Counted from the first letter of the stretch, positions 52,268-63,342 are shown. The stretch is DNA of 64,000 nucleotides from Staphylococcus auricularis (GCF_001500315.1 NZ_LLER01000009.1:124001-188000), one strand, 5' to 3'. Program-made: numbers and translations. The notes: generated from the sequence alone by a model not told the origin.

Positions 52268-53248
52268 ATGATTACTGATAGACAATTACGCATACTAAAT
52301 GCGATTGTTGAAGATTATGTGGATTTAGATCAGCCAGTAGGATCAAAGACTTTAATAGAACGTCATCATCTTGGAGTAAGTACAGCGACCATCCGGAATG
52401 AGATGAAAGTGTTAGAAGATAAACAACTCATTTCAAAAGCGCACACTTCTTCAGGACGCATGCCCTCTGAACTAGGGTTCAGATACTATGTAGATAACCT
52501 ATTGGAAGAAACATCTCATCATCAACAAAGCAAAACACAACGCTTGAAATCGTTGCTCGTTGAAAACAACTTCAACATTGCATCAGCGTTAAGTGAGTTT
52601 GCACGAGAATTATCCGTCGCATCTCAATATACAACATTGGTTATGCGTCCAGATCATAGTGAAGATATCATTGATAATATCCACTTGGTCCGTGCAAGTT
52701 CTTACTTAGTTATTATGATTGTCGTATTTAAATCTGGTCATGTTGAACATTTGTATTTAACTTCCAAAATGAAGTTAACCTCTGAGCAGTTGACTAAAAT
52801 AGCTAATTTTGTCACTGCAAAATGTAGCGAATGGAATCATAGTCAGTTTGAATTTGACTTGAATTCTTTTGCAGATTCACTCACTGAAAAAGAGTTTATC
52901 AAAGATATGATAAACACAATTCAGATTCATATCGATGATCAAAGTAATGGCATTTATATGGGCGGAAAGGTTAAGCTGATCAACGCATTAAATGAGTCCA
53001 ACGTTTCGTCGATTCAACCGATTTTACAGTATATCGAATCAAATCGTGTGACTCAATTACTAGATACAGCGAATGCATCACCTATTAATGTAAAAATAGG
53101 TCATGAGATCGATCCCATTATGAGTGATATTGCAATTGTGACGAGTGAATATCACATCAACAGCCAACTTAAAGGTAAGATTGCAGTCATCGGACCAACA
53201 GCAATGCACTATCAGAATGTAATTCAATTACTGAATGCAATTTGGTGA
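52268..53248 (+). CDS. hrcA: Heat-inducible transcription repressor HrcA
   Basis: 326 residues: winged-helix N-terminus ([28 protein letters not shown], positions 2-29; [15 protein letters not shown]), GAF-like central domain. Represses dnaK and groE operons through CIRCE. AGGTG ribosome binding site that is partly inside the CIRCE transcript segment. First gene of the operon and autoregulated. Confidence 0.97.
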   Translation: MITDRQLRILNAIVEDYVDLDQPVGSKTLIERHHLGVSTATIRNEMKVLEDKQLISKAHTSSGRMPSELGFRYYVDNLLEETSHHQQSKTQRLKSLLVENNFNIASALSEFARELSVASQYTTLVMRPDHSEDIIDNIHLVRASSYLVIMIVVFKSGHVEHLYLTSKMKLTSEQLTKIANFVTAKCSEWNHSQFEFDLNSFADSLTEKEFIKDMINTIQIHIDDQSNGIYMGGKVKLINALNESNVSSIQPILQYIESNRVTQLLDTANASPINVKIGHEIDPIMSDIAIVTSEYHINSQLKGKIAVIGPTAMHYQNVIQLLNAIW

Positions 53249-53274
53249 TTGAAATGAGTATTGGAGGGCAGAAC

Positions 53275-53937
53275 ATGGCAGAAACAAACGAATCAGTAAA
53301 CAATCAAACTGATGAACAACAAACAGAAGCTGAATCAGTTGAAGAAACTGAACAAACTGCTAACACAGAAGAAGCAACGACTTCTGAACAGACTAAAGAC
53401 ACAGAAGATACAGCTTCTGAAACAAATGAAGATAATCAAAATGACGATTTACAAGATGAAAATGAACAAGAAGATGTAGATCCGAAAGATGAAGAAATTC
53501 AACAATTAAAAGATGAAGTAAAAGAAAATGAAGAAAAATATTTAAGACTCTATGCAGAGTTTGATAATTATAAACGAAGAATCCAAAAAGAAAATCAAAC
53601 AATGAAAACATACCAAGCACAAAGCGTGCTTACAGATATTTTACCAACCATAGACAACATTGAACGTGCCTTACAAATTGAAGGTGACACTGAACAATTT
53701 AATTCACTTCAAAAAGGTGTTCAAATGGTTTACGATAGTCTATTGAAAGCGTTGAAAGATAATGGCTTAGAAGTCATTGAAACAGAAGGTCAACAATTTG
53801 ATCCAAACTTCCATCAAGCAGTGATGCAAGATGACAACTCAGAATATGAAAGTGGTCAAATCACTCAAGAATTACAAAAAGGATATAAATTGAAAGAACG
53901 CGTGTTAAGACCTTCTATGGTTAAGGTAAACCAATAG
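53275..53937 (+). CDS. grpE: Nucleotide exchange factor GrpE
   Basis: 220 residues from the ATG at 53275 (GGAGGG 6 nt upstream); an upstream start at 53242 overlaps hrcA. A long acidic, low-complexity N-terminal region (about 1-75, Glu/Thr/Asp/Gln-rich), a coiled coil (75-130, [20 protein letters not shown]) and the C-terminal beta domain ending RPSMVKVN. Releases ADP from DnaK and acts as a thermosensor. Confidence 0.96.
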   Translation: MAETNESVNNQTDEQQTEAESVEETEQTANTEEATTSEQTKDTEDTASETNEDNQNDDLQDENEQEDVDPKDEEIQQLKDEVKENEEKYLRLYAEFDNYKRRIQKENQTMKTYQAQSVLTDILPTIDNIERALQIEGDTEQFNSLQKGVQMVYDSLLKALKDNGLEVIETEGQQFDPNFHQAVMQDDNSEYESGQITQELQKGYKLKERVLRPSMVKVNQ

Positions 53938-53995
53938 ATTTTCATAACAACATTAAATATTAATCAACAACATTTTATTTAGGAGGAAATTAGTT

Positions 53996-55831
53996 ATGAG
54001 TAAAGTAATAGGTATTGACTTAGGTACAACAAATTCTTGTGTTGCAGTATTAGAAGGTGACGATCCAAAAGTTATCCAAAACCCTGAAGGCGCAAGAACA
54101 ACACCATCTGTTGTAGCTTTCAAAAATGATGAAACACAAGTAGGTGAGGTTGCAAAACGTCAAGCAATCACAAACCCAAACACTGTACAATCAATCAAAC
54201 GTCATATGGGTACAGATTATAAAGTTGATATCGAAGGTAAAAAATATGCACCTCAAGAAATCTCAGCAATGATCTTACAAAACCTTAAAAAAACTGCTGA
54301 AGATTATTTAGGTGAAAAAGTAGAAAAAGCAGTTATCACAGTTCCAGCTTACTTCAACGATGGTGAACGTCAAGCAACTAAAGATGCTGGTAAAATCGCT
54401 GGATTAGAAGTTGAACGTATTATCAACGAACCAACAGCTGCAGCATTAGCTTACGGTTTAGACAAAACTGAACAAGATCAAAAAGTACTTGTATTTGACT
54501 TAGGTGGCGGTACTTTCGACGTTTCAATCCTTGAATTAGGTGACGGTGTATTCGAAGTACTTTCAACTGCAGGTGACAACAAACTTGGTGGTGACGACTT
54601 TGACCAAGTGATCATTGATTATCTTGTATCAGAATTCCAAAAAGAAAACGGCGTAGATTTATCACAAGATAAAATGGCATTACAACGTCTTAAAGACGCT
54701 GCTGAAAAAGCTAAAAAAGACTTATCAGGCGTATCTCAAACTCAAGTTTCATTACCATTCATCTCAGCTGGTGAAAATGGCCCATTACACTTAGAAGTGA
54801 ACTTAACTCGTTCTAAATTCGAAGAGTTATCAGATTCATTAATCCAAAAAACAATGGAACCTACACGTCAAGCACTTAAAGATGCTGGTCTTTCAAGCTC
54901 AGACATTGACGAAGTGATCTTAGTTGGTGGTTCTACAAGAATCCCAGCAGTACAAGATGCAGTTAAAAAAGAAACTGGTAAAGACCCTCATAAAGGTGTA
55001 AACCCAGACGAAGTTGTTGCAATGGGTGCAGCAATCCAAGGTGGGGTTATCACTGGTGACGTTAAAGACGTTGTATTACTTGACGTAACACCACTTTCAT
55101 TAGGTATCGAAATCATGGGTGGACGTATGAATACGTTAATCGAACGTAATACAACTATCCCAACTTCTAAATCACAGGTTTACTCAACAGCAGCAGATAA
55201 CCAACCAGCCGTAGATATTCACGTATTACAAGGTGAACGTCCAATGGCTAATGACAACAAAACACTTGGTAGATTCCAATTAACTGATATTCCACCAGCT
55301 CCACGTGGTGTACCTCAAATCGAAGTTACTTTCGACATCGATAAAAACGGTATCGTAAACGTTACTGCTAAAGATTTAGGTACAAACAAAGAACAAAACA
55401 TCACTATCCAATCAAGCTCTTCATTATCAGATGATGAAATTGATCGTATGGTTAAAGACGCAGAAGAAAATGCGGAAGCCGATGAAAAACGTCGTCAAGA
55501 AAGTGACTTACGTAACGAAGCAGATAGCTTAGTATTCCAAGTTGAAAAAACAATCAACGATTTAGGCGACAACATCAGTGAAGATGACAAATCTAATGCT
55601 GAAGAGAAAAAAGATGCGCTTAAATCAGCACTTGAAGGTCAAGACTTAGATGACATCAAAGCTAAAAAAGAAGATCTTGAAAAAGTAGTTCAAGACTTAT
55701 CTGCTAAAGTTTACCAACAAGCGCAACAAGCTCAACAATCACAAGGTGATGACAGCAGCCAAAGCAACGACAGCAATGTCGAAGATGCTGACTTCACTGA
55801 AGTGAATGATGACGACAAAGACAATAAATAA
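53996..55831 (+). CDS. dnaK: Chaperone DnaK (Hsp70)
   Basis: 611 residues. Hsp70 signatures [28 protein letters not shown] and [14 protein letters not shown]; substrate domain from about residue 390, C-terminal disordered Gln/Ser/Asp tail (about 575-611). Strong AGGAGG. Highly biased codon use consistent with heavy expression. Followed by a 274-bp gap with terminator before dnaJ. Confidence 0.98.
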   Translation: MSKVIGIDLGTTNSCVAVLEGDDPKVIQNPEGARTTPSVVAFKNDETQVGEVAKRQAITNPNTVQSIKRHMGTDYKVDIEGKKYAPQEISAMILQNLKKTAEDYLGEKVEKAVITVPAYFNDGERQATKDAGKIAGLEVERIINEPTAAALAYGLDKTEQDQKVLVFDLGGGTFDVSILELGDGVFEVLSTAGDNKLGGDDFDQVIIDYLVSEFQKENGVDLSQDKMALQRLKDAAEKAKKDLSGVSQTQVSLPFISAGENGPLHLEVNLTRSKFEELSDSLIQKTMEPTRQALKDAGLSSSDIDEVILVGGSTRIPAVQDAVKKETGKDPHKGVNPDEVVAMGAAIQGGVITGDVKDVVLLDVTPLSLGIEIMGGRMNTLIERNTTIPTSKSQVYSTAADNQPAVDIHVLQGERPMANDNKTLGRFQLTDIPPAPRGVPQIEVTFDIDKNGIVNVTAKDLGTNKEQNITIQSSSSLSDDEIDRMVKDAEENAEADEKRRQESDLRNEADSLVFQVEKTINDLGDNISEDDKSNAEEKKDALKSALEGQDLDDIKAKKEDLEKVVQDLSAKVYQQAQQAQQSQGDDSSQSNDSNVEDADFTEVNDDDKDNK

Positions 55832-56021
55832 TTTGAGATGAACAAACAACTCATCAAATAAAACGACACATTTGCTTAGCCATTTAGAGCGTGTGCGTAC
55901 AACGATGTTGCGAGTGCATAACGGCGTCGCGCTCACGCTAGGCATAATGATGTGGAATCAGTCATTGTACATTCGTGATGATTCCAACAATCAACTGTCC
56001 AATTAAGGCTGAAAGATTTTA
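55832..56021 (+). other. GC-richer structured intergenic region between dnaK and dnaJ
   Basis: Not coding. Contains a GC-rich patch (about 55885-55940, with GCGTGTGCG and CGCGCTCACGC partly complementary) and a hairpin TGGAATCA..TGATTCCA (about 55952-55988). Base composition is unlike the neighbouring AT-rich intergenic DNA. Could be a processing or attenuation element for the dnaK-dnaJ transcript, or a small RNA. Confidence 0.4.
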
Positions 56022-56057
56022 AGGGGCTAGGACTATCACATGTCCCAGCCTCTTTTT
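56022..56057 (+). terminator. Intra-operon terminator between dnaK and dnaJ
   Basis: AGGGGCTAGGAC (56022-56033) with GTCCCAGCCTCT (56042-56053) and TTTTT tail. It should cut dnaJ expression relative to dnaK. Confidence 0.8.
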
Positions 56058-56105
56058 CCTTTTTATGTAGTGTTTATTTTAAAAATGGAAAAGGAGAGAT
56101 AGACA

Positions 56106-57239
56106 GTGGCCAACAAACGAGATTATTATGAAGTCTTAGGTGTAAGTAAAGACGCATCCAAAGATGAAATTAAAAAGGCTTATCGTAAATTATCTAAAAA
56201 ATACCACCCAGATATAAATAAAGAAGAAGGCGCCGACGAAAAATTCAAAGAAATATCTGAAGCATATGAAGTTCTCAGTGACCCAGATAAACGTGCAAAT
56301 TACGACCAATTCGGTCATGATGGCCCACAAGGTGGCTTTGGCGGTCAAGGTTTCGGTGGCCAAGACTTTAGCGGATTTGGCGGCGGCTTTGAAGATATCT
56401 TCAGTTCATTCTTCGGTGACGGTCGCTCAAGTGATCCTAATGCGCCACGTAAAGGTGACGACTTACAATACAACATGACAATCACATTTGATGAAGCGGT
56501 ATTTGGTGCTAAAAAAGATATCACAATCCGTAAAGATGTGAAATGTCATACATGTAATGGTAACGGTGCTAAACCGGGTACTAAGAAAAAAACATGTCAT
56601 TACTGTAACGGATCAGGCCATACAACAGTCGAACAAAATACCATCTTAGGACGTGTAAGAACTCAAAAAGTTTGTCCAGTATGTGATGGTACAGGTGAAG
56701 AATTTGAAGAACCATGTCCAACATGCCATGGTAAAGGTACAGAAAACAAAAATGTCAAAATTAACGTGAAAGTGCCTGAAGGTATAAACAATGATCAACA
56801 AATCAGATTAGCCGGTGAAGGTGCGCCTGGTGAAAATGGTGGCCCTCAAGGTGACTTATATGTCGTATTCAGAGTTAAACCTTCTGACAAATTTGAACGT
56901 GATGGCGACGATTTATTCTATGACTTGAACGTTAGCTTTGCACAAGCTGCTTTAGGTGATGAAGTTAAAGTACCTACACTTAAAGGTAGCGTCATGTTAA
57001 CCATTCCAGCAGGTACACAAACTGCTAAACAATTCAGATTGAAAGAAAAAGGTGTAAAAAATGTACATGGCTACGGCTATGGTGACATCTTTGTTAATAT
57101 TAAAGTAAACACACCTACGAAACTCAACGACCGTCAAAAAGAATTATTGCGTGAATTCGCTGATATTAGTGGTGAATCAATTAAAGAACAATCATCTAAT
57201 TTTAAAGACAAAGCGAAACGTTTCTTTAAAGGAGAATAA
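56106..57239 (+). CDS. dnaJ: Chaperone DnaJ (Hsp40)
   Basis: 377 residues, start GTG at 56106 behind AAGGAGAG. J domain (1-70) with HPD in YHPDINKE, Gly/Phe-rich linker (75-110), four CxxCxGxG zinc repeats (about 145-215, e.g. [32 protein letters not shown]) and the C-terminal substrate-binding domain. Stimulates DnaK ATPase. prmA follows after 5 bp. Confidence 0.97.
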   Translation: MANKRDYYEVLGVSKDASKDEIKKAYRKLSKKYHPDINKEEGADEKFKEISEAYEVLSDPDKRANYDQFGHDGPQGGFGGQGFGGQDFSGFGGGFEDIFSSFFGDGRSSDPNAPRKGDDLQYNMTITFDEAVFGAKKDITIRKDVKCHTCNGNGAKPGTKKKTCHYCNGSGHTTVEQNTILGRVRTQKVCPVCDGTGEEFEEPCPTCHGKGTENKNVKINVKVPEGINNDQQIRLAGEGAPGENGGPQGDLYVVFRVKPSDKFERDGDDLFYDLNVSFAQAALGDEVKVPTLKGSVMLTIPAGTQTAKQFRLKEKGVKNVHGYGYGDIFVNIKVNTPTKLNDRQKELLREFADISGESIKEQSSNFKDKAKRFFKGE

Positions 57240-57244
57240 AATAA

Positions 57245-58183
57245 ATGAACTGGGTCGAACTTTCAATTACAGTTAATCATGAAGTGTCTGCGATTGTTGC
57301 AGATATGTTAGAAGAATTAGGCTCTAATGGGGTTGTCATAGAAGATTCTACAGATTTAGAACAAGACTTTGAAGATCGCTACGGAGAAGTCTTTGAACTT
57401 AATCGTGACGACTATCCCGATGAAGGGGTTCGTATCAAAGCCTATTTCAATGAAATGAAATATACAGCAGCATTTAAACAGCAATTGTTAGACAATTTAA
57501 ATGAAATCGAACAAATGGATCAAAACTTGCTTAAGGTTGAGGAACAAACACTGGAAGAACAAGACTGGGAGAACGAATGGAAAAACTATTTTCATCCATT
57601 TCGTGCTTCTGAGCGCTTTACGATTGTTCCTAGCTGGGAAAGTTATCAAAAAGAGAACGAAGACGAACTTTGTATCGAACTTGATCCTGGTATGGCATTT
57701 GGCACAGGAGATCATCCGACGACAAGTATGTGTTTAAAAGCGATCGAACGTTACGTCAAACCGTCAGATGCTGTAATTGATGTTGGCACAGGTTCTGGTA
57801 TTCTCAGTATTGCTTGTCACCTGCTTGGCGTAGAACGCATCAAAGCGTTAGATTTAGATGAAATGGCTGTGAAGGTCGCACAGGATAATTTCAGAAAAAA
57901 TAATTGTGTCGATCAAATTGAAGCAGTGCCAAGTGATTTACTTACAGAAGAAACCGGTCATTTTGATGTCGTAATAGCGAACATCTTAGCGCATATTATT
58001 GATGAAATGATTGAAGATGCTTATGATGTAGTAAATGAAGCGGGTTATTTTATTACCTCAGGCATTATAGAATCTAAATACGAATCCATTATCGAACACA
58101 TGGAGCGTGTTGGTTTTAAAATCATTTCAACGGAACATCAAAATGATTGGGTATGTATCGTTGGACAGAAAGTGAGCGACTGA
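57245..58183 (+). CDS. prmA: Ribosomal protein L11 methyltransferase PrmA
   Basis: 312 residues. N-terminal substrate domain [18 protein letters not shown], linker with [18 protein letters not shown] motif [15 protein letters not shown] and NILAHII (NPPY-like site). Trimethylates L11. Co-transcribed with dnaJ; rsmE starts 2 bp after the stop. Confidence 0.95.
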   Translation: MNWVELSITVNHEVSAIVADMLEELGSNGVVIEDSTDLEQDFEDRYGEVFELNRDDYPDEGVRIKAYFNEMKYTAAFKQQLLDNLNEIEQMDQNLLKVEEQTLEEQDWENEWKNYFHPFRASERFTIVPSWESYQKENEDELCIELDPGMAFGTGDHPTTSMCLKAIERYVKPSDAVIDVGTGSGILSIACHLLGVERIKALDLDEMAVKVAQDNFRKNNCVDQIEAVPSDLLTEETGHFDVVIANILAHIIDEMIEDAYDVVNEAGYFITSGIIESKYESIIEHMERVGFKIISTEHQNDWVCIVGQKVSD

Positions 58184-58185
58184 AC

Positions 58186-58938
58186 GTGCAAAGATATTTT
58201 ATAGACCAAAACGCTGATCCAAGTCAGCGTTTTTTTATCACAAGTAAAGAGGATGTGCATCACATCGTTAATGTCATGCGTAACGATGTAGGTAACGAAA
58301 TCATAGTTACATTTAACGATCAACAAGTGTATCGCTGTGAAATCACAAAGATTGATTCAGATCAGATCGAAATCAAGTTAACAGAAGATATGACGATTGA
58401 TAGTGAGTTGCCACAACATATCACAGTATGTAGTGGTTTGATCAAAGCAGATAAATATGAATGGTTGATTCAAAAAGCGACAGAGCTTGGCGCGTCTCAT
58501 TTTATCGCTACACAAATGACGCGTTCCGTAGTGAAACTCACACAAAATAAGGTAGCTAAAAAGCTAGAACGCTGGCAAAAAATCATTAAAGAAGCTGCCG
58601 AACAAAGTTATCGTTTGAAGATACCTGAAGTGACATATAAAGAGAGTTTGAAGGCTGTCTATGAAGATATTGATCAATTTGATCATGTATTACTTGCGTA
58701 TGAAGATGCTGCAAAAGATGGAGAAACGCATCAATTTCGTTCTTTGGTCGCTCAGTTTCAACCTGAAGATCGCGTGTTAATTATATTCGGACCTGAAGGT
58801 GGTTTAACTGAAGATGAAGTCGCTCTCTTTGAAAATGAAGGTACTACCATTGGGTTAGGTCCGCGTATCTTGAGAGCAGAAACTGCACCGCTTTATGCGT
58901 TGAGTGCAATTAGCTATGAACAAGAACTATCTCATTGA
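58186..58938 (+). CDS. rsmE: 16S rRNA (uracil1498-N3)-methyltransferase RsmE
   Basis: 250 residues from the GTG at 58186, giving MQRYF like its S. aureus counterpart; the frame extends into prmA but that part is shadow. SPOUT fold: N-terminal PUA-like domain, GLIKADKYEWLIQKATELGA, KEAAEQSYR, and the knot region IIFGPEGGLTEDEV and LGPRILRAETAPLYAL. In B. subtilis mtaB follows; here there is none. Confidence 0.95.
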   Translation: MQRYFIDQNADPSQRFFITSKEDVHHIVNVMRNDVGNEIIVTFNDQQVYRCEITKIDSDQIEIKLTEDMTIDSELPQHITVCSGLIKADKYEWLIQKATELGASHFIATQMTRSVVKLTQNKVAKKLERWQKIIKEAAEQSYRLKIPEVTYKESLKAVYEDIDQFDHVLLAYEDAAKDGETHQFRSLVAQFQPEDRVLIIFGPEGGLTEDEVALFENEGTTIGLGPRILRAETAPLYALSAISYEQELSH

Positions 58939-59005
58939 GATGAGATGTATCACAACGTCTATAATTGATGCTGTTTGCAAATATTAAAAATGTAAATTTT
59001 ACTGA

Positions 59006-59034
59006 TTGACCGCAATAGGCAATTATATTATACT
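59006..59034 (+). promoter_or_regulatory. rpsU promoter
   Basis: TTGACC (59006-59011), 17-bp spacer, TATACT (59029-59034): near-consensus sigma-A promoter 72 bp before the rpsU ATG. Confidence 0.85.
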
Positions 59035-59105
59035 AACAGATACATAGTTTAATACTATGTAATGATTATAAAGTTTCGTTGATATTTGGAGGGAGGGAAA
59101 TACAG

Positions 59106-59282
59106 ATGTCTAAAACAGTAGTCCGTAAAAACGAATCACTTGAAGATGCGTTACGTCGCTTCAAACGTTCAGTTTCTAAAAGCGGTACAATTCAAGAAGT
59201 CCGTAAACGCGAATTTTACGAAAAACCAAGTGTAAGACGTAAAAAGAAATCAGAAGCTGCACGTAAACGTAAATTCAAATAA
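59106..59282 (+). CDS. rpsU: 30S ribosomal protein S21
   Basis: 58 residues from ATG 59106 behind GGAGGGAGGG; an open extension to 59079 covers the ribosome binding site. Sequence [39 protein letters not shown] is typical of S21 (two stretches). Strongly basic C-terminus. Monocistronic. Confidence 0.97.
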   Translation: MSKTVVRKNESLEDALRRFKRSVSKSGTIQEVRKREFYEKPSVRRKKKSEAARKRKFK

Positions 59283-59330
59283 TTATTGTTCGTTGACTCC
59301 CTCAACCCAACATTAATTATAAATGAGAGA

Positions 59331-59364
59331 AAAGTCTTAGCTAGAGAGCTAGGGCTTTTTTATT
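59331..59364 (+). terminator. Terminator after rpsU
   Basis: AAAGTCTTAGCT / AGCTAGGGCTTT stem (59331-59342, 59347-59358) then TTTTTATTTTG. Confidence 0.85.
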
Positions 59365-59627
59365 TTGTATCAACAATTTTTTAATGTAAGTTATTCGTTA
59401 TCTTTTAATTTGTTTGTTACATATATACATCATTTAAATAAACTGATTTACGGACTTTAACGCTCACCATGTGTTAGAGTATGTAGATAGATTACAACGT
59501 TATTTTTGAAAATTTTTAACTAAAATAACTCAACTATGGTTAACTTTTCAATTAATATTTTTATATTAAAAAACCTATAATCCTAAAGGGGTTTCATGTA
59601 TAATTAAGGAGAGAGCGAGGTGAGAGT
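59365..59627 (+). promoter_or_regulatory. AT-rich upstream region of nfeD-floA with candidate -10
   Basis: 263 bp, very AT-rich, no gene. TATAAT at 59599-59604 lies ~24 bp before the GTG start; the matching -35 is unclear. No SigB-type promoter found. Confidence 0.35.
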
Positions 59628-60335
59628 GTGAATTTGCTGAGTGGTATACAAAACATCTTATTACTTAACTTTGCTGATGGAATCGAATGGTATCAACGTA
59701 TAGCTGATTTTATCGTAAATCCTATCGTTTCTTTAGTCTTTACCATCATTATCTTTTTAGGTTTCCTATATCAATTATATTCAAGACGTATTAATATGGC
59801 CGGTATTGTGGCTGCGCTATTATTATTGATATTCTTTTTAGGATTCCTTATTAAAGGTGAGGTCAATTTAGTCTCTGTTATTTTATTTGTCATCGGTGTT
59901 ATATTTATTATCATAGAACTCTTCGTGGTTGGAGCAGTTATGGGCATCATTGGTATGGGCCTTGTCGTCTTAAGTATCATGATGCTGGGTGATAGTTTAT
60001 TAGTGATGATCGTCAATGTAGTCATTGCATTAATTTTGGCAATCATAGAATGGGTGATTTTAGTGAAAATATTTAATCGTTCAATTCCATTTTTAGATAA
60101 AGTAATATTAAAAGATTCAACCAATGCAGAAGCTGGATATACTTCTCATGATAATCGCTCTGATTTAGTGAATAAAACAGCAAAAACTTTAACTGATTTA
60201 CGACCTGCCGGCATCATCAGTATAGACGGCGAACGCATCGACGCTGTATCAGACGGTGAGTTTATTTTACGCAATAAAACAGTAACTGTATTACAGGTTG
60301 AAGGTACACGGGTCGTTGTCAGAGAAAAGGAATAA
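59628..60335 (+). CDS. NfeD-like membrane protein (YqeZ type, short form)
   Basis: 235 residues, start GTG at 59628 after GAGGTGAGA. Four or five membrane segments (about 30-50, 55-75, 82-105, 110-135) and a C-terminal soluble OB-fold NfeD domain (about 165-235, TLTDLRPAGIISIDGERIDAVSDGEFI at positions ~188-214). It lacks the N-terminal ClpP-like protease domain of long NfeD. Partner of the flotillin encoded next (15 bp). Confidence 0.9.
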   Translation: MNLLSGIQNILLLNFADGIEWYQRIADFIVNPIVSLVFTIIIFLGFLYQLYSRRINMAGIVAALLLLIFFLGFLIKGEVNLVSVILFVIGVIFIIIELFVVGAVMGIIGMGLVVLSIMMLGDSLLVMIVNVVIALILAIIEWVILVKIFNRSIPFLDKVILKDSTNAEAGYTSHDNRSDLVNKTAKTLTDLRPAGIISIDGERIDAVSDGEFILRNKTVTVLQVEGTRVVVREKE

Positions 60336-60350
60336 CAAAGGAGTAACAAT

Positions 60351-61343
60351 ATGTCTGGATTAATTTCAATCGGTATTTTAGTTGTAATAGTTATTATAGC
60401 TTTAATTATTTTATTCTCATTTGTACCTATTGGCTTATGGATTTCAGCAATAGCTGCAGGTGTTAAAGTCGGTATTGGTACATTAATTGGTATGAGATTA
60501 CGTAGAGTCTCTCCACGTAAAGTTATCGCACCATTAATCAAAGCACATAAAGCAGGACTTAACCTCACTACGAACCAATTAGAATCTCACTATCTAGCTG
60601 GTGGTAATGTAGATCGCGTTGTAGATGCAAATATCGCAGCGCAACGTGCAGATATCAACTTACCATTTGAACGTGGTGCAGCAATCGACTTAGCAGGTCG
60701 TGACGTGTTAGAAGCGGTTCAAATGTCTGTAAACCCGAAAGTCATTGAAACACCATTTATCGCTGGTGTGGCCATGAACGGTATCGAAGTGAAAGCGAAA
60801 GCGCGTATTACAGTTCGTGCTAATATCGCTCGCTTAGTCGGTGGTGCTGGTGAAGAAACAATCATTGCACGTGTCGGTGAAGGTATCGTATCAACAATCG
60901 GTTCAAGTGAACACCACACACAAGTCTTAGAAAATCCTGATAACATTTCTAAAACCGTATTAAGTAAAGGTTTAGATTCAGGTACTGCATTTGAAATTCT
61001 GTCTATTGATATCGCCGACGTAGACATCAGTAAAAACATCGGTGCCGATCTACAAACAGAACAAGCAATTGCTGATAAAAATATTGCACAAGCTAAAGCC
61101 GAAGAACGTAGAGCAATGGCTGTTGCTAGCGAACAAGAAATGAAAGCACGTGTACAAGAAATGCGTGCCAAAGTGGTTGAAGCAGAAGCAGAAGTACCAC
61201 TTGCGATGTCAGAAGCATTACGTTCAGGTAATATCGGTGTGAAAGATTACTATAATCTTAAAAATGTAGAAGCAGACACAGGTATGAGAAACGCTATCAA
61301 TGATAAAACAAAACAAGAAGACGACGAATCACCAGAACAATAA
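60351..61343 (+). CDS. floA: Flotillin-like protein FloA
   Basis: 330 residues: hairpin membrane anchor (about 5-27, [19 protein letters not shown]), SPFH/PHB domain (about 45-230) with [21 protein letters not shown], and a C-terminal Ala/Glu-rich coiled coil (about 235-310, [22 protein letters not shown]). Scaffold of functional membrane microdomains in S. aureus and B. subtilis. nfeD-floA order conserved. Confidence 0.96.
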   Translation: MSGLISIGILVVIVIIALIILFSFVPIGLWISAIAAGVKVGIGTLIGMRLRRVSPRKVIAPLIKAHKAGLNLTTNQLESHYLAGGNVDRVVDANIAAQRADINLPFERGAAIDLAGRDVLEAVQMSVNPKVIETPFIAGVAMNGIEVKAKARITVRANIARLVGGAGEETIIARVGEGIVSTIGSSEHHTQVLENPDNISKTVLSKGLDSGTAFEILSIDIADVDISKNIGADLQTEQAIADKNIAQAKAEERRAMAVASEQEMKARVQEMRAKVVEAEAEVPLAMSEALRSGNIGVKDYYNLKNVEADTGMRNAINDKTKQEDDESPEQ

Positions 61344-61357
61344 TTAGGGGTGATTAA

Positions 61358-62029
61358 ATGAATATTGGTCTAATAATCTTTATCATCGCGATTGTTGGAT
61401 CCTTGATCAGTACGTTTACGAATAATGATCATAAAAAAGGAGATCCGAGTAAACCCAAAGAACAACCTAGAGCTGAATCTAACAAACCGAAAAAGTCCTT
61501 TATGGAACGTGTCGAAGAAACATTTAAGGAATTAGAAGATTGGGTCGATGAAGACGACGATGAAGATGAACAAACAACAACACGTCAAGAACCCACACCT
61601 TCACAAACAAGACAATTTGAGCCTAAACGCGTACAAGCTGAAAAAGTAAGACGCATCGAAGAAGCAGCGCAACCTACAACAAGTGAAGAGCCACAAGATG
61701 CTGAACGACAACAACAGTCGCAAGAAGCTAAAGATCAAGCATTAAGAGATGAGTTGAAAAATACGATTTCGGCGGATATCACTAATGTGCGTACTGAGTA
61801 TGATAGAGCGCGGGAAAAACAAGTTCAACAACTGCAAAAACGTGCAGAACATATTATTAATGATAAGTACTTGTATGAGAGGGCGAAACGTATGCGTCTG
61901 AAAAATCTCTTTGCGAGTCAGGCTCAAAAACCCATTACAGCAGACAACGATTTGAGATTTAGTGATGATGAAGTCATTAACGGCGTCATCTGGTCAGAAA
62001 TTTTAGATAAACCGAAACAGTTATCTTAG
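61358..62029 (+). CDS. Membrane-anchored acidic protein of the floA operon, function unknown
   Basis: 223 residues. One N-terminal membrane segment (about 2-19, NIGLIIFIIAIVGSLIST), then a charged, low-complexity region (about 20-125: Lys/Pro-rich, then EDWVDEDDDEDEQ, then Gln/Glu-rich) and a helical C-terminal part (125-223) ending KRMRLKNLFASQ..VINGVIWSEILDKP. I do not recognise a domain; a similar gene follows floA in other staphylococci. Probably works with flotillin, by position only. AGGGGTG ribosome binding site. Confidence 0.75.
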   Translation: MNIGLIIFIIAIVGSLISTFTNNDHKKGDPSKPKEQPRAESNKPKKSFMERVEETFKELEDWVDEDDDEDEQTTTRQEPTPSQTRQFEPKRVQAEKVRRIEEAAQPTTSEEPQDAERQQQSQEAKDQALRDELKNTISADITNVRTEYDRAREKQVQQLQKRAEHIINDKYLYERAKRMRLKNLFASQAQKPITADNDLRFSDDEVINGVIWSEILDKPKQLS

Positions 62030-62071
62030 TCTATATGATAGATAGCTTCGCAGACTATGAGGAACGTAATT

Positions 62072-62127
62072 AAGAGTGGAAATGACGAGCATTTGATATA
62101 AATGTGATCGTCTTTCCACTTTTTTTC
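62072..62127 (+). terminator. Terminator of the nfeD-floA operon
   Basis: AAGAGTGGAAA (62072-62082) with TTTCCACTT (62113-62121) and an inner stem GACGA..CGTC enclosing CATTT..AAATG; T7 tail. Confidence 0.88.
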
Positions 62128-62305
62128 TGGCTAAAATAGCTTTTCACTCATTTATCTTTGGCTAACATCAATATATTTAGAGATATGCCACAGATGGCGC
62201 ACCGATGCTCTCATTAATGAATTGTTAACGTACACAGTAACTGGTTAAGTTCAGTAGAAATTATTTATAGAAATACGATTTAAATTTTCCCCTAAAGCCT
62301 GTAGA

Positions 62306-62330
62306 ACCTCCCTCTGTGGAGTTTTTATTT
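62306..62330 (+). terminator. Possible short hairpin upstream of the phoH promoter
   Basis: CCTCC-CTCTGT-GGAG-TTTTTATTTT near 62307-62331: a short, weak terminator-like element. The rest of 62128-62394 shows no gene. Confidence 0.35.
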
Positions 62331-62358
62331 TGTAAGTTCAATTCTAATAAGATAAAAT
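62330..62358 (+). promoter_or_regulatory. phoH promoter
   Basis: TTGTAA (62330-62335), 17-bp spacer, TAAAAT (62353-62358), 37 bp before the phoH ATG. Confidence 0.65.
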
Positions 62359-62394
62359 ATAGATGAACGAATCTAATAGCAAAGGAGCGCCTAT

Positions 62395-63342
62395 ATGCCT
62401 GGAATTATTCAAATCGATGACATCAATGAAGCCCAAGCTTTAATTGGTAACAATGATGAACATATTAAAGCAATTGAAGAAGAATTTGATGTTATAGTAC
62501 ATGCTCGCGGCCAGGAAATTGCCGTTAAAGGTCAACAAGTAGAGCAAGTAGAAAAAGCTGAATCCGTATTAAAAAATCTCTTAAAAGTGATTGAACAAGG
62601 CGTAACAATAACGTTGAAAGATGTTGAAGCAGCCATTAAAATGGCACAGAATAATACGATTCAACATCTTTTAGATTTATATGAAGAAGAAATCACGAAA
62701 GATGCGTTTGGTAAGACGATTCGTGCAAAAACGATGGGACAACGTCTATACATCAACGCTATGAAAAGAAATGATTTAGCATTCGGACTCGGACCAGCAG
62801 GAACAGGTAAAACATTCTTAGCTGTTGTCTACGCAGCCAAACAACTGCGTAAAGGAAATGTAAAACGGATCGTACTCACACGACCAGCTGTAGAAGCAGG
62901 TGAATCATTAGGTTTCCTTCCAGGGGACTTAAAAGAAAAAGTCGATCCTTATTTAAGACCTTTATACGATGGTTTAAATACTGTATTAGGCCGCGAACAA
63001 ACTGAACGGTTTATAGAGCGTGGCATTATTGAAATTGCACCGCTAGCTTACATGAGAGGTAGAACATTAGATGATGCCTTTGTCATTTTAGACGAAGCGC
63101 AAAATACTACACATGCGCAAATGAAAATGTTTTTAACACGTCTTGGCTTTGGGTCAAAAATGGTCGTAACCGGTGACCAAACACAAATCGATTTACCTAA
63201 AGGTGTTAAAAGTGGACTTAAGGAAGCGGTTAAAAAACTTCACTCCGTAAAAGGCATTAGTGTCATTAAGTTAGACCAAACTGATGTTGTTAGACATCCA
63301 CTAGTTAGTAAAATCATAGAAAGATACGAAGGAGTGGAATAA
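62395..63342 (+). CDS. phoH: PhoH family ATPase (PhoL type)
   Basis: 315 residues: N-terminal KH-like RNA-binding region (about 15-65), PhoH ATPase domain with Walker A GLGPAGTGKTFLAV (about 132-145), Walker B FVILDEAQNT and MVVTGDQTQIDLP. Conserved neighbour of the rRNA endonuclease ybeY, suggesting RNA metabolism. AAAGGAG ribosome binding site; ybeY starts at the next base after the stop. Confidence 0.95.
   Translation: MPGIIQIDDINEAQALIGNNDEHIKAIEEEFDVIVHARGQEIAVKGQQVEQVEKAESVLKNLLKVIEQGVTITLKDVEAAIKMAQNNTIQHLLDLYEEEITKDAFGKTIRAKTMGQRLYINAMKRNDLAFGLGPAGTGKTFLAVVYAAKQLRKGNVKRIVLTRPAVEAGESLGFLPGDLKEKVDPYLRPLYDGLNTVLGREQTERFIERGIIEIAPLAYMRGRTLDDAFVILDEAQNTTHAQMKMFLTRLGFGSKMVVTGDQTQIDLPKGVKSGLKEAVKKLHSVKGISVIKLDQTDVVRHPLVSKIIERYEGVE

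Noticed and set aside
60719-61171. 150-residue minus-strand open frame inside floA
   Set aside because: Shadow of the SPFH domain and coiled coil of floA; Ser/Ile/Ala-rich with no homology recognised.
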